Shown here: piece after piece, positions 36,363-45,552 of the stretch
How positions within the stretch are numbered: position 1 is the stretch's first letter
Layout of the letters: every line of letters begins with the position of its first letter
Source: Plantibacter flavus
GTDB taxonomy: Bacteria; Actinomycetota; Actinomycetes; Actinomycetales; Microbacteriaceae
Assembly (NCBI RefSeq): GCF_002024505.1
Contig: NZ_CP019402.1
Span: 1,798,001 to 1,862,000, forward strand
Length of the DNA stretch: 64,000 nucleotides
Reading direction: 5' to 3'
Made by a program: the position numbers and the translations under genes
Notes under the pieces: generated by a model
Told to the model about the DNA's origin: nothing
Seen by the model: only the letters and a program-made list of their open reading frames with translations
Database searches by the model: none

Positions 36363-36962
36363 TTACAGGTAGGACAGGACGTCGAGGCGGAGCTGGGCGA
36401 TGACCGCCACGACGAGGTAGCACCCGAGCGTCACCACCACGATCCAGGAGGACACGACCCCGGCGACGCGGCGGACAGCGGGGGACGCCGGGATGATGCC
36501 GTTCCGCAGGGTGAACGCGGTGATCGCGATGAAGGAGGGGATCGTCACCGACCAGGTGACCATGCACCACGGGCACAGCGTGCCGAGGACGAAGATGCTC
36601 TGCGAGATCAGCCAGATGACGAATCCCAGCGCGCCGAGGAACCCGATGTTGAAGGCGATCCAGAACCACCGCGCGAACTGCGCACCGGCGAGGACCGCGA
36701 CGCCGACGGCGATCGGGGCGATCCAGGCGGCGAGGCCGATGATCGGATTCGGGAACCCGAGGATGGCACCCTGCCAGGAGTTCAGGTTGACCCCGCACTG
36801 CACGAGGATGCTCAGATTGCAGCCGAGCTGGGCGTTCGGATCCTGCAGGAGCTGGAACTTGTCGAGGGTGAGCGCGAACGCCGCGATCCACCCGATGACG
36901 CCTGCGACGATGAGGAAGATCGCGAGGCCCCTGGGGCGCGCGTCGATGACCGGAGTTGACAC
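36363..36962 (-). CDS. VKOR family disulfide-forming membrane protein
   Basis: 199 residues, four core helices plus one. Both redox pairs are present: loop cysteines C48 and C56 (GCNLSILVQCG) and the quinone-side CPWC at 130-133. Bacterial VKOR reoxidises a DsbA-like thiol oxidase using quinone, driving disulfide formation outside the membrane. The likely DsbA partner is not in this window; the CPWA protein at 4305 is cytoplasmic and not a candidate. GTG 36962 is chosen because it begins the conserved MSTPVIDARPRG text; GAGAAT six bases before it may be a leaderless -10. Confidence 0.9.
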   Translation of the reverse strand: MSTPVIDARPRGLAIFLIVAGVIGWIAAFALTLDKFQLLQDPNAQLGCNLSILVQCGVNLNSWQGAILGFPNPIIGLAAWIAPIAVGVAVLAGAQFARWFWIAFNIGFLGALGFVIWLISQSIFVLGTLCPWCMVTWSVTIPSFIAITAFTLRNGIIPASPAVRRVAGVVSSWIVVVTLGCYLVVAVIAQLRLDVLSYL

Positions 36963-37271
36963 GCCCTGATTCTCGCACGCCCGCCTGAACGGCGGCGGGA
37001 CATGCCCGGGTGGTCCGTACTCAGGACCGTCGGCCCTGTTCGTGCGATAATCGTGGGGTGGTGCCCGAGCCGCGCTCGACCGCACGACACAACAGGCTTG
37101 TTGGGCAATGAGAGCCCAGGACCCGCCGGCACGTGCCGGCACGATCGTGAGAGCTCCGAGAGCCAGCGATCACACAGGATTTGCGAACGGCTGCAACCGC
37201 GGCCGCACGCACGAGACGAAGAACCGGAGGGTGGCGCGGCCACCGACCCGGCATAGGGGAGTACACCAGGA
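36963..37271 (+). promoter_or_regulatory. rne promoter and long 5' leader
   Basis: An extended -10 (TGC-GATAAT, hexamer 37046-37051) implies a leader of about 214 bases. It contains a 16-base perfect palindrome GCCGGCACGTGCCGGC (37125-37140) and no open frame that I trust. Long structured leaders are used for autoregulation by RNase E in other bacteria; that role here is inference. The part before 37040 is the VKOR upstream region, with nothing else recognised. Confidence 0.5.
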
Positions 37272-39689
37272 ATGGTGAAAGAGCACACCGAGGATCCGGC
37301 CACGCCGGGGACCGAGCACGAACCGACCGACCAGCACCTCACGACGCCCGAGACGGCGGACGAGTCGACCAGCACCGAGGCGGACGCCCAGGCGGCCGGG
37401 CCCGACGAGCAGTCGGCACCTGCCGCACCGGTGCGTCCACCGACCACCATGCTGCTGTTCCAGGCGCCCGACCTGCCGCCGATCGTCCACCGCGACGACG
37501 AACCGCTCGAGGCCGAGCTCAGCTCGTCGAGGCGTCGCACGCGTCGTCGTGCCGGCGAGGACGGACCGGAGCAGGGCGAGCGGGGTGGCGACTCGCGCCC
37601 CGACACCCGCAACGTGGTCAAGGTCCGCACGCCGCGTGAGCCGGAACTCATCACCGAACCGCAGAAGGTGCGCGGCTCGACGAGGCTCGAGGCCAAGAAG
37701 CAGCGTCGCCGTGACGGACGGGACGCCGGTCGTCGTCGTCCGGTCGTCACCGAGGCCGAGTTCCTCGCCCGCCGCGAGTCGGTCGACCGTGTCATGGTCG
37801 TCCGCTCCAAGAACGGCAAGACGCAGATCGGCGTGCTGGAGGACGGCGTGCTCGTGGAGCACTACGTCGCCAGGAGCCAGGAGGCGTCGCTCATCGGCAA
37901 CGTCTACCTCGGCCGGGTGCAGAACGTCCTGCCCAGCATGGAGGCGGCGTTCGTCGACATCGGTCGCGGACGCAACGCGGTGCTCTACTCCGGCGAGGTC
38001 GACTGGGACTCCGTGGAGACGGGTAACCAGCCCCGCCGGATCGAGCTCGCGCTCAAGGGCGGCGACAAGGTCCTCGTCCAGGTCACGAAGGACCCGGTCG
38101 GACACAAGGGTGCGCGCCTGACGAGTCAGGTCTCGCTGCCCGGTCGGTACCTCGTCTACGTGCCGAACGGCTCGATGAACGGCATCTCGCGCAAGCTGCC
38201 CGACACGGAGCGCGCCCGCCTGAAGAAGATCCTCAAGGAGGTCCTTCCGGAGAACGTCGGCGTCATCGTCCGCACGGCCGCCGAGGGAGCGACCGAGGAG
38301 CAGCTCACGCTCGACGTCACGCGGCTGAAGTCGCAGTGGTCGGAGATCTCCCGTCAGATCGAGACGGTCCAGTCGCCGGCACTGCTGCACAGCGAGCCCG
38401 ACCTGCTCATCAAGATCATCCGCGACGTCTTCAACGAGGACTTCCACAAGCTCGTCATCCAGGGCTCGGACGCGCTGCAGGACATCCAGAGCTACCTTCG
38501 CGGCGTCGCCCCCGACCTGCTCGAGCGGGTCGAGCCGTACGACGGCACGGGCGACTCCTTCGTCGACTACCGCATCGCCGAGCAGATCGAGAAGGCGCTC
38601 GACCGCAAGGTCTGGCTGCCGTCCGGCGGATCCCTCGTGATCGACCGCACCGAGGCCATGACGGTCGTCGACGTCAACACGGGGAAGTTCGTCGGTTCCG
38701 GCGGCAACCTCGAGGAGACGGTCACCAAGAACAACCTCGAGGCCGCTGAGGAGGTCGTGCGTCAGCTGCGGCTGCGCGACATCGGCGGGATCATCGTCGT
38801 CGACTTCATCGACATGGTGCTCGAATCGAACCGCGACCTCGTGCTGCGCCGCCTCGTGGAGTGCCTCAGCCGCGACCGCACGAAGCACCAGGTCGCCGAG
38901 GTCACCTCGCTCGGTCTCGTGCAGATGACGCGCAAGAAGCTCGGTCTCGGCCTGCTCGAGACGTTCAGCGAGCCCTGCGAGGTCTGCGCCGGACGCGGCG
39001 TCGTCGTGCACCACGACCCCGTCGTGAAGCATCGCCAGACGCCGCAGCCGGAGCAGCAGCGCCGGCGCGGCAAGGGTGGGTCACAGGGCGGCCAGCCGTC
39101 CTCGAACGGCCAGGGCGCCCAGCAGAAGCCGGCCGGACAGACGCACGGGATCACCGACGACGCGAAGAACGCGCTCGCCCTGATCGCGGCGCGCACGCTG
39201 CACCACGAGGAGCTCGCCGCCGCCGAGGCCGTGGCCGATGCCGTCGTGGCCGAGGCGCAGCACACGCAGTCCCAGCACACCGAGGCGCAGGGTTCCGAGG
39301 GGCCGGTCGCGGACGAGTCCACGACGTCACCGGAGGATCAGTCCGGGTCGCACGACGGTCGTCGGAGCCGGCGCGAGAAGCGTGAACCGCGTCGTCGTGG
39401 CGGTGACGGATCCCGCCGGGGTTCTTCGGAGGAACGCCCCACCGAGGCGCCGAGCGAATCCGCGGCCCCGACGTTGGCCTTGCTCGACCTGCCGATCGCA
39501 CCGGTCGCCGACAAGCCGCGTCGCGCAGCCGTCGCGGACCCCGAGCACCTGCTCGAATCCGTCCTCGACGCGCTCCCCGAGCCGAAGCAGCCTGGCCAGG
39601 GTCGCGGCCGCAGCCGTCGGGTGTCCACCGCTTCTCTCGCGGGCGGACAGGCCGTCGGGTCGGACGGCGCGCAGCGTCAGACCGAATAG
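37272..39689 (+). CDS. rne: Ribonuclease E/G
   Basis: 805-residue endoribonuclease for mRNA decay and rRNA processing. Residues 1-180 are disordered, acidic then Arg-rich. The S1 RNA-binding domain (SLIGNVYLGRVQNVLPSMEAAFVDIG) starts near 200. The catalytic DNase I-like core carries the metal aspartates in VVDVNTGKF (about 465) and IVVDFIDM (about 510). The Zn-link cysteines are in CEVCAGRG (about 568). The C-terminal 230 residues are disordered with basic and acidic patches, the actinobacterial layout with scaffolds on both ends. ATG 37272 is used; a GTG one codon later is possible. Confidence 0.96.
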   Translation: MVKEHTEDPATPGTEHEPTDQHLTTPETADESTSTEADAQAAGPDEQSAPAAPVRPPTTMLLFQAPDLPPIVHRDDEPLEAELSSSRRRTRRRAGEDGPEQGERGGDSRPDTRNVVKVRTPREPELITEPQKVRGSTRLEAKKQRRRDGRDAGRRRPVVTEAEFLARRESVDRVMVVRSKNGKTQIGVLEDGVLVEHYVARSQEASLIGNVYLGRVQNVLPSMEAAFVDIGRGRNAVLYSGEVDWDSVETGNQPRRIELALKGGDKVLVQVTKDPVGHKGARLTSQVSLPGRYLVYVPNGSMNGISRKLPDTERARLKKILKEVLPENVGVIVRTAAEGATEEQLTLDVTRLKSQWSEISRQIETVQSPALLHSEPDLLIKIIRDVFNEDFHKLVIQGSDALQDIQSYLRGVAPDLLERVEPYDGTGDSFVDYRIAEQIEKALDRKVWLPSGGSLVIDRTEAMTVVDVNTGKFVGSGGNLEETVTKNNLEAAEEVVRQLRLRDIGGIIVVDFIDMVLESNRDLVLRRLVECLSRDRTKHQVAEVTSLGLVQMTRKKLGLGLLETFSEPCEVCAGRGVVVHHDPVVKHRQTPQPEQQRRRGKGGSQGGQPSSNGQGAQQKPAGQTHGITDDAKNALALIAARTLHHEELAAAEAVADAVVAEAQHTQSQHTEAQGSEGPVADESTTSPEDQSGSHDGRRSRREKREPRRRGGDGSRRGSSEERPTEAPSESAAPTLALLDLPIAPVADKPRRAAVADPEHLLESVLDALPEPKQPGQGRGRSRRVSTASLAGGQAVGSDGAQRQTE

Positions 39690-39699
39690 TCCGGTCGCA

Positions 39700-39990
39700 T
39701 CAGGACGGCGCGTCTCCTCGGGAGGCGCGCCGTTCGCGTGCGGTGATGCGCAAGCCGCTGGCGATGAGTCGACGGACGAGTTCGCCGCCGGTCACCGCGA
39801 CGGCGCCGGCCGCCACGAGCGAGGTGTGGCGCTCGGCGGGGACGTCGTAGTGGTCGAGGTCGAACGATCGCGGCGGGAGCCCGGTGCGTCCGGCGAAGGC
39901 GTGCAACTCCTCCAGGGAGCTGTCGCTCACCACGTGGGACCAGAGCGTGCCGTGCGCCGGCCACAGCGGGGGATCGATGAGCACCGTCAT
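39700..39990 (-). CDS. DUF4031 domain protein
   Basis: 96 residues beginning MTVLIDPPLWPAHGTLWSHVVSD, the hallmark of the DUF4031 family, with the conserved DLDHYDVP block. The function is unknown. The open frame extends nine codons further upstream, but the family starts at this Met. It converges on rne with a 10-base gap, and its last codons overlap the rne terminator hairpin. Confidence 0.88.
   Translation of the reverse strand: MTVLIDPPLWPAHGTLWSHVVSDSSLEELHAFAGRTGLPPRSFDLDHYDVPAERHTSLVAAGAVAVTGGELVRRLIASGLRITARERRASRGDAPS
39705..39733 (+). terminator. Terminator of rne
   Basis: 13-position stem with one mismatch (39705-39717 with 39721-39733, arm ACGGCGCGTCTCC) and a three-base loop, 15 bases past the rne stop and within the end of the DUF4031 gene. 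Confidence 0.65.
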
Positions 39991-40152
39991 GCCACCATCC
40001 AACCATCGAGCGTCCATCGCGATTCCCGTCCGCGCTCGGACGCGCCGGGCACCCGGCCGGCGTTCAGGAGCCCCCGGGGTACACTGGTCGAGTGCGTCCG
40101 GTGTGGGAGCCGTGAGGAACAGCCTCGGTCACGAGGTTCTGTGCCCGCTGGT

Positions 40153-40181
40153 TTGACCTGGACTGCACGATGAAGTAAACT
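40153..40181 (+). promoter_or_regulatory. rplU-rpmA promoter
   Basis: TTGACC (40153-40158) and TAAACT (40176-40181) with an exact 17-base spacer, the best housekeeping sigma promoter in the window. A second -10-like TACACT lies upstream at about 40080. Confidence 0.75.
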
Positions 40182-40325
40182 CGACCGTTGGTGTGCATTG
40201 AGTTTTCATTGCCACGCCCAACGGTTTTCTGCCATCAAGGTGTCCCACGTGTTCGAGCCTTTCCGAGCAGTAACTTCCAGCAACAGTCAGTCGGAGCGTT
40301 TCGCTCCCCAAAGAACGGGTACGTA
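40182..40325 (+). promoter_or_regulatory. rplU 5' leader with hairpin
   Basis: About 138 bases of untranslated leader. ACCGTTGG (40184-40191) and CCAACGGT (40218-40225) can pair, followed directly by TTTTCT. From the promoter at 40153 the first bases of the left arm would be missing, so the full hairpin needs an upstream start. It may be an autoregulatory or attenuating leader. The gene-free stretch 39991-40152 before it holds only weak -10-like text. Confidence 0.4.
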
Positions 40326-40634
40326 GTGGTTTACGCAGTTGTGCGCGCCGGAGGACGGCAGGAGAAGGTCGAGATCGGAACCATCGTCACGATGGACCGG
40401 GTCAAGGCCGACAAGGATGGCAACATCGAGCTTCCCGCGGTGCTCCACGTCGACGGTGAGAAGATCATCTCCGACGCGAAGTCGCTCGCGAAGATCACGG
40501 TGACGGCCGAGGTGCTCGAGAACCTCCGCGGTCCGAAGATCATCATCCAGAAGTTCAAGAACAAGACCGGTTACAAGAAGCGTCAGGGGCACCGTCAGGA
40601 GCTCACGCGCGTCAAGATCACCGGCATCAAGTAA
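40326..40634 (+). CDS. rplU: 50S ribosomal protein L21
   Basis: 102 residues, normal L21 length, starting at the GTG of [16 protein letters not shown]; upstream in-frame codons belong to the leader. The C-terminal RNA-binding text [15 protein letters not shown] is typical of L21, which binds 23S rRNA. Followed after 20 bases by rpmA, the universal L21-L27 pair. Confidence 0.97.
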   Translation: MVYAVVRAGGRQEKVEIGTIVTMDRVKADKDGNIELPAVLHVDGEKIISDAKSLAKITVTAEVLENLRGPKIIIQKFKNKTGYKKRQGHRQELTRVKITGIK

Positions 40635-40654
40635 GGCATCGAGGAGAAGAAGAG

Positions 40655-40912
40655 ATGGCACACAAGAAGGGTGCGAGTTCCACTCGCAACGGTCGTGACT
40701 CCAACGCACAGCGTCTCGGTGTGAAGCGCTTCGGCGGCCAGGTCGTCCTCGCGGGCGAGATCCTCGTCCGTCAGCGCGGCACGCACTTCCACCCCGGCGC
40801 CAACGTCGGTCGTGGCGGCGACGACACGCTGTTCGCCCTCGAGGCCGGCTCCGTGCAGTTCGGCAACAAGGGCGGCCGCAAGGTCGTCAACATCGTCGCT
40901 GCTGCAGAGTAG
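40655..40912 (+). CDS. rpmA: 50S ribosomal protein L27
   Basis: 85 residues beginning [16 protein letters not shown], the L27 N-terminus that reaches the peptidyl transferase centre. There is no cleavable extension of the Firmicutes kind. GAGGAGAAG precedes the ATG. A strong terminator follows, so obg is transcribed separately or by read-through. Confidence 0.98.
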   Translation: MAHKKGASSTRNGRDSNAQRLGVKRFGGQVVLAGEILVRQRGTHFHPGANVGRGGDDTLFALEAGSVQFGNKGGRKVVNIVAAAE

Positions 40913-40927
40913 CAACAACGTCTTTCC

Positions 40928-40959
40928 AGCAGGGGGCGGGCTTCGGCCCGCCCCCTGCT
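40928..40959 (+). terminator. Terminator of rplU-rpmA
   Basis: 14-bp perfect GC-rich stem (40928-40941 with 40946-40959) closed by a TTCG tetraloop, 16 bases after rpmA. Confidence 0.9.
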
Positions 40960-41003
40960 GTCGTACAACCGAGTTCCATGATCCAGAGAGGGGCTGAGCG
41001 TCC

Positions 41004-42578
41004 ATGGTCACATTCGTCGACCGGGTCACACTGCACCTGCGAGCGGGCGGCGGCGGCAACGGCTGCGTCTCCGTGAAGCGCGAGAAGTTCAAGCCGCTGG
41101 CCGGCCCCGATGGCGGCAACGGCGGACACGGTGGTGACATCGTGCTCGTGTCCGATCCTCAGATCACGACGCTGCTCGGGTACCACCGGTCACCGCACCG
41201 GAGCTCCGACACCGGCGGCTTCGGCATGGGCGACCACCGCAACGGGTTCCAGGGCGAGACGCTCATCCTGCCCGTCCCCGTCGGGACGGTCGTCAAGGAC
41301 GTCGACGGCGTCGAACTCGTCGACTTCGTCGAGCCCGGCATGGAGTTCGTCGTCGCTCCCGGCGGCCAGGGCGGCCTCGGGAACGCGGCGCTCTCTTCGA
41401 CCAAGCGCAAGGCCCCCGGGTTCGCGCTGCTCGGCACGCCCGGCTGGGAAGGCGATGTCCTCCTCGAGCTGAAGACCGTCGCGGACGTCGCGCTCGTCGG
41501 GTACCCCTCCGCCGGCAAGTCCAGCCTCATCGCGGCGATGTCCGCTGCGAAGCCGAAGATCGCGGACTACCCGTTCACCACCCTGCACCCGAACCTCGGC
41601 GTCGTCGAGGCCGGCGAGGTCCGCTACACCATGGCGGACGTCCCAGGGCTCATCGAGGGCGCCAGTGAGGGCAAGGGCCTCGGTCTCGAGTTCCTGCGTC
41701 ACGTCGAGCGCTGCTCCGCGCTCCTGCACGTGCTGGACTGCGCGACGCTCGAACCGGGACGCGACCCGATCAGCGACCTCGACATCATCCTGGCCGAGCT
41801 CGCCGCCTACCCGGTACCGGAGGGGCAGACGCCGCTGGTAGAGCGCCCGCAGCTCATCGCCCTCAACAAGATCGACGTCCCGGAGGCGAGGGAGCTCGCC
41901 GAGTTCCTGCGTCCCGACCTCGAGGCGCGCGGCTACAAGGTCTTCGAGATCTCGACGGTCTCGCGCGAGGGCCTCCGACAGCTCTCGTTCGCGTTGAGCG
42001 AGCTCGTCGAGGAGAGCCGCGCCCGCGCAGCCCTCGAGGCCGCCAAGCCCCGGATCGTGCTGCGCCCGAAGCCGGTCGACGACTCCAAGTTCACCGTCAC
42101 GGTCGAGGGTGGCACCTACGGCAACCTCTACCGCATCATCGGCGCGAAGCCGGAACGCTGGGTGCAGCAGACGGACTTCAACAACGAGGAGGCCGTCGGG
42201 TTCCTCGCTGACCGCCTGGCGAAGCTCGGCGTCGAAGAGGCGCTCTTCAAGGCCGGTGCCGTCGCCGGCGCGACCGTGATGATCGGTGCGGGTGGCGGTG
42301 TGGTCTTCGACTGGGAGCCCACGCTCACGAGCACCGCGGAACTGCTGACGCAGCCGCGTGGAACGGACCCGCGTCTCGACGCGAGCCACCGCCCGACGCG
42401 CAACCAGCGTCGTGACGAGTACTTCGAGCGCATGGACGCCAAGGCCGAGGCCCGTGCCGAGCTGCTCCGTGAACGTGCGGCCGGTCTCTGGAACGACGAC
42501 GAGGGCTTCGAGGTCGGCTCCGTGCCGGCCGACGCACCCCAGGACGAGGGTGTCACGACGGAGGACGACGACCGGTGA
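41004..42578 (+). CDS. obg: Obg family GTPase (CgtA)
   Basis: 524 residues. The glycine-rich Obg domain (1-158, [17 protein letters not shown]) is followed by the GTPase domain with G1 GYPSAGKSS (about 166-174), switch text [11 protein letters not shown]3 [10 protein letters not shown] and G4 NKID. The C-terminal OCT domain lies at about 355-430, with a long charged tail. It acts in 50S subunit assembly and stress control. The stop overlaps the proB GTG by four bases. Confidence 0.97.
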   Translation: MVTFVDRVTLHLRAGGGGNGCVSVKREKFKPLAGPDGGNGGHGGDIVLVSDPQITTLLGYHRSPHRSSDTGGFGMGDHRNGFQGETLILPVPVGTVVKDVDGVELVDFVEPGMEFVVAPGGQGGLGNAALSSTKRKAPGFALLGTPGWEGDVLLELKTVADVALVGYPSAGKSSLIAAMSAAKPKIADYPFTTLHPNLGVVEAGEVRYTMADVPGLIEGASEGKGLGLEFLRHVERCSALLHVLDCATLEPGRDPISDLDIILAELAAYPVPEGQTPLVERPQLIALNKIDVPEARELAEFLRPDLEARGYKVFEISTVSREGLRQLSFALSELVEESRARAALEAAKPRIVLRPKPVDDSKFTVTVEGGTYGNLYRIIGAKPERWVQQTDFNNEEAVGFLADRLAKLGVEEALFKAGAVAGATVMIGAGGGVVFDWEPTLTSTAELLTQPRGTDPRLDASHRPTRNQRRDEYFERMDAKAEARAELLRERAAGLWNDDEGFEVGSVPADAPQDEGVTTEDDDR

Positions 42579-43354
42579 CCATCCACCAGCGCAGTGGCAT
42601 CCCCTCGGCGCGACGCATCGTCGTGAAGGTCGGGTCCTCCTCGATCAGTGGCGACAACGCCGGGCAGATCACTGCGCTGGTCGAGGCGCTGGCCGAGGCG
42701 CACGCCCGAGGCACCGAGGTCATCCTCGTGTCCTCCGGCGCCATCGCGACCGGGATGCCCTACCTCCGCCTCGACGCCCGTCCGAGCGACCTGGCGACGC
42801 AGCAGGCGGCTGCCGCCGTCGGGCAGAACGTGCTGATCTACCGATACCAGGACAGCCTCGACCGGTTCGGCATCGTCGCAGGCCAGGTGCTGCTCACCGC
42901 CGGTGATCTCGAGAACCCCAGTCACCGGAGCAATGCCCAGCGGGCGATGGAACGCCTCCTCGGCCTGCGCATCCTGCCGATCGTCAACGAGAACGACACC
43001 GTCGCCACGCACGAGATCCGGTTCGGCGACAACGACCGCCTGGCCGCCCTCGTGTCGGTCCTCGTCGCGGCCGACGTCCTCGTCCTCCTGAGCGACGTCG
43101 ACGCGCTGTACACCCGCCCTCCGCACGAAGCGGGTGCCGAGCGCATCGAAGAGGTACCGTTCGGAGACACCCTCTCGGGCGTCACCTTCGGCGACATCGG
43201 CTCCGCGGGCGTCGGTACCGGGGGAGCGGGCACGAAGGTGTCGGCCGCCCGGTTGGCCGCCGAGGCGGGGACGTCCGTCCTCGTGACGTCGACCACGAAC
43301 GTCGCGTCAGCCCTCCGCGGTGAGCACCTCGGCACCTGGTTCCAACCGGCGTGA
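42575..43354 (+). CDS. proB: Glutamate 5-kinase, PUA-less form
   Basis: 259 residues, only the amino-acid kinase domain; E. coli ProB is about 367 residues with a C-terminal PUA domain that is absent here. The N-terminus [13 protein letters not shown] binds ATP phosphates, and the glutamate site text VSSGAIATG and [11 protein letters not shown] is complete. It makes gamma-glutamyl phosphate, the first step to proline. It starts at a GTG sharing bases with the obg stop (GTGA). Loss of PUA may alter feedback inhibition; that is inference. Confidence 0.94.
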   Translation: MTIHQRSGIPSARRIVVKVGSSSISGDNAGQITALVEALAEAHARGTEVILVSSGAIATGMPYLRLDARPSDLATQQAAAAVGQNVLIYRYQDSLDRFGIVAGQVLLTAGDLENPSHRSNAQRAMERLLGLRILPIVNENDTVATHEIRFGDNDRLAALVSVLVAADVLVLLSDVDALYTRPPHEAGAERIEEVPFGDTLSGVTFGDIGSAGVGTGGAGTKVSAARLAAEAGTSVLVTSTTNVASALRGEHLGTWFQPA

Positions 43355-43384
43355 CGCGGAGAGCGTCCACCAGACGCCGCTGAG

Positions 43385-43390
43385 TAGAAT
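43385..43390 (+). promoter_or_regulatory. -10 element, leaderless start of proA
   Basis: TAGAAT ends six bases before the proA ATG at 43397. Confidence 0.55.
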
Positions 43391-43396
43391 CGACGC

Positions 43397-44665
43397 ATGT
43401 CGTCGCCAACCACCACCGTGCTGCCACTCGCGGATCGTCTCACCGCTGCGAAGCGTGCTTCCCGGGTCCTCGCCCAGGCGACCACCGCGCAGAAGAACCG
43501 GGCCCTCGAGGCCATCGCCGTCGCGATCGTCGAGGGTGCGGATGCGGTCATCGCCGCCAACGAGCGCGACCTCATCGCGGGACGCGAGCAGGGCATCAGT
43601 GTCGGTCTGCAAGATCGTCTCCGCCTCGACCGGGGCCGCATCGACGGGCTCGCGGTGGCGGTCCGCGACGTCATCGCGATCGTCGACCCGGTCGGCCAGG
43701 TGGTCCGCGGAAGCAACACTCCGGACGGGGTGAAGCTCGAGCAGGTACGCGTCCCGTTCGGCGTGGTCGGCGCGATCTACGAGGCGCGCCCGAACGTCAC
43801 GGTCGACATCGCCGCCCTCGCGATCAAGAGCGGCAACGCCGTGGTGCTCCGCGGCGGGTCGGCAGCGGAACACTCGAACGCGGTCCTCGTGGGGCTGCTG
43901 CGATCGGCACTCGAGTCCGTCGGCCTTCCCGGGGATGCGGTACAGACCATCGACGAGTTCGGTCGCGACGGTGCGAAGCAGCTCATGAACGCCAGAGGCC
44001 TGATCGACGTCCTCATCCCGCGGGGGAGCGCGTCACTCATCGAGACGGTCGTCCGGGAGTCGACGGTCCCCGTGATCGAGACCGGCGCCGGCGTCGTCCA
44101 CGTGTTCCTCGACGAGAGTGCCGAACTCGACTGGGCGGTGGACATCGTCCGCAACGCCAAGGTGCAGCGCCCATCGGTCTGCAACGCGCTCGAGACGATC
44201 CTCGTCCACCGTGCTGCGGCCGCGCGCGTGCTGCCCGCCGTGCTCGGCGACCTGCGCGAGCACGGGGTGCTGATCCACGCGGACGAACGCGCCAGGGAGG
44301 TCTTCGCCGACGTCGTGCCCGCCGTGGAGGAGGACTGGTCCACCGAGCACATGTCGCTCGAGCTCTCGGTGCGCGTGGTCGACGACCTCGACGCCGCGCT
44401 CGAGCACATCGACCGATACTCCACCGGACACACCGACGCGATCATCACGAACGACGTGGTGAACGCCGATCGGTTCCTCGCCGAGGTCGATTCGGCCGTC
44501 GTCATGGTCAACGCCTCGACCCGCTTCACCGACGGCGCCGAGTTCGGATTCGGCGCGGAGGTCGGCATTTCGACGCAGAAACTCCATGCCCGCGGTCCGA
44601 TGGGACTGCCGGAACTCACGAGCACGAAGTGGCTCGTGCGTGGTTCGGGCCACACCCGTCGGTAG
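43397..44665 (+). CDS. proA: Gamma-glutamyl phosphate reductase
   Basis: 422 residues of the aldehyde dehydrogenase superfamily. The catalytic cysteine is near residue 261 in VQRPSVCNALET. It reduces gamma-glutamyl phosphate with NADPH to glutamate semialdehyde. It follows proB by 42 bases but appears to have its own leaderless promoter, so it need not depend on the obg-proB transcript. Confidence 0.96.
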   Translation: MSSPTTTVLPLADRLTAAKRASRVLAQATTAQKNRALEAIAVAIVEGADAVIAANERDLIAGREQGISVGLQDRLRLDRGRIDGLAVAVRDVIAIVDPVGQVVRGSNTPDGVKLEQVRVPFGVVGAIYEARPNVTVDIAALAIKSGNAVVLRGGSAAEHSNAVLVGLLRSALESVGLPGDAVQTIDEFGRDGAKQLMNARGLIDVLIPRGSASLIETVVRESTVPVIETGAGVVHVFLDESAELDWAVDIVRNAKVQRPSVCNALETILVHRAAAARVLPAVLGDLREHGVLIHADERAREVFADVVPAVEEDWSTEHMSLELSVRVVDDLDAALEHIDRYSTGHTDAIITNDVVNADRFLAEVDSAVVMVNASTRFTDGAEFGFGAEVGISTQKLHARGPMGLPELTSTKWLVRGSGHTRR

Positions 44666-44714
44666 TCGCTAGACTGGTACGGGCGTCACCAGGCGTCGCA
44701 CAGAAGGAGAGATC

Positions 44715-44924
44715 ATGTCGATTGCCGCGTCCGTCTTGGCCACCGCCGTCCTGGCTGAATCGGAGCACGCCGTCGAACTCGCCGCACCGACCTGGGTGTT
44801 CGGTGCGGTCGCCCTCGTGCTGTTCGCCATCCTCGGCGCTGTGACCTTCAGCTACCGCGACGTCGCCAACCGTCACGCCGACAAGGGCGAGTCGGCCTCC
44901 GCTCACGGCGAGCACGGCCACTAG
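44715..44924 (+). CDS. Small membrane protein with His-rich tail
   Basis: 69 residues: a short N-terminal hydrophobic stretch, one clear transmembrane helix ([19 protein letters not shown]) and a polar C-terminus [16 protein letters not shown] with four histidines. No family is recognised. AGAAGGAGAG precedes the ATG, and a TAGACT (44670-44675) may be its -10. Its stop TAG forms the first bases of the nadD -10. Confidence 0.75.
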   Translation: MSIAASVLATAVLAESEHAVELAAPTWVFGAVALVLFAILGAVTFSYRDVANRHADKGESASAHGEHGH

Positions 44925-44927
44925 GCT
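44922..44927 (+). promoter_or_regulatory. -10 element of nadD, overlapping upstream stop codon
   Basis: TAGGCT starts with the TAG stop of the preceding gene and ends seven bases before the nadD GTG. Confidence 0.5.
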
Positions 44928-44934
44928 GTCCGGC

Positions 44935-45552
44935 GTGAGCGCGCCCGTCACCGAGACGACGACCCGTCGTCCTCGGATCGGGGTCATGGGCGGGACGTTC
45001 GATCCGATCCACCACGGGCACCTCGTCGCCGCCTCGGAGGTCGCGCAGCACTTCGATCTCGATGAGGTCGTCTTCGTCCCGACCGGCATGCCGTACCGGA
45101 AGTCGGGCGTGAGCGACAGCGAGCACCGCTACCTCATGACCGTGATCGCCACCGCAGCGAACCCCCGCTTCACCGTCAGCCGGGTCGACATCGATCGAGC
45201 CGGACCGACGTACACAATCGACACGCTGCGCGATCTGCGCCGCAAGCGTCCCGATGCCGAGCTGTTCTTCATCACGGGTGCCGACGCGATCGCCCAGATC
45301 CTCAGTTGGAAAGACGTCAGGGAGGTCTGGGACCTCGCTCACTTCGTCGCTGTGAGTAGACCGGGACACGATTTGAACGTTTCCGGATTACCACAGCACG
45401 ACGTAAGCTTGTTGGAAGTTCCGGCCCTAGCGATATCGTCGACGGATTGCCGGAGCCGGGTGAGCAAAGGCTTTCCGGTCTGGTATCTGGTTCCCGACGG
45501 TGTCGTGCAGTACATCACCAAGCACCACCTGTATCGGAGTGAAGCCACATGA
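44935..45552 (+). CDS. nadD: Nicotinate-nucleotide adenylyltransferase
   Basis: 205 residues, nucleotidyltransferase fold. The signature [11 protein letters not shown] (about 19-29) carries the catalytic HxGH, and ISSTDCRSR matches the C-terminal (I/V)SST-x-R motif. It makes nicotinate adenine dinucleotide in NAD synthesis. It starts at a GTG; the stop overlaps the next ATG by four bases. The nadD - linker protein - rsfS order is conserved in this lineage. Confidence 0.95.
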   Translation: MSAPVTETTTRRPRIGVMGGTFDPIHHGHLVAASEVAQHFDLDEVVFVPTGMPYRKSGVSDSEHRYLMTVIATAANPRFTVSRVDIDRAGPTYTIDTLRDLRRKRPDAELFFITGADAIAQILSWKDVREVWDLAHFVAVSRPGHDLNVSGLPQHDVSLLEVPALAISSTDCRSRVSKGFPVWYLVPDGVVQYITKHHLYRSEAT

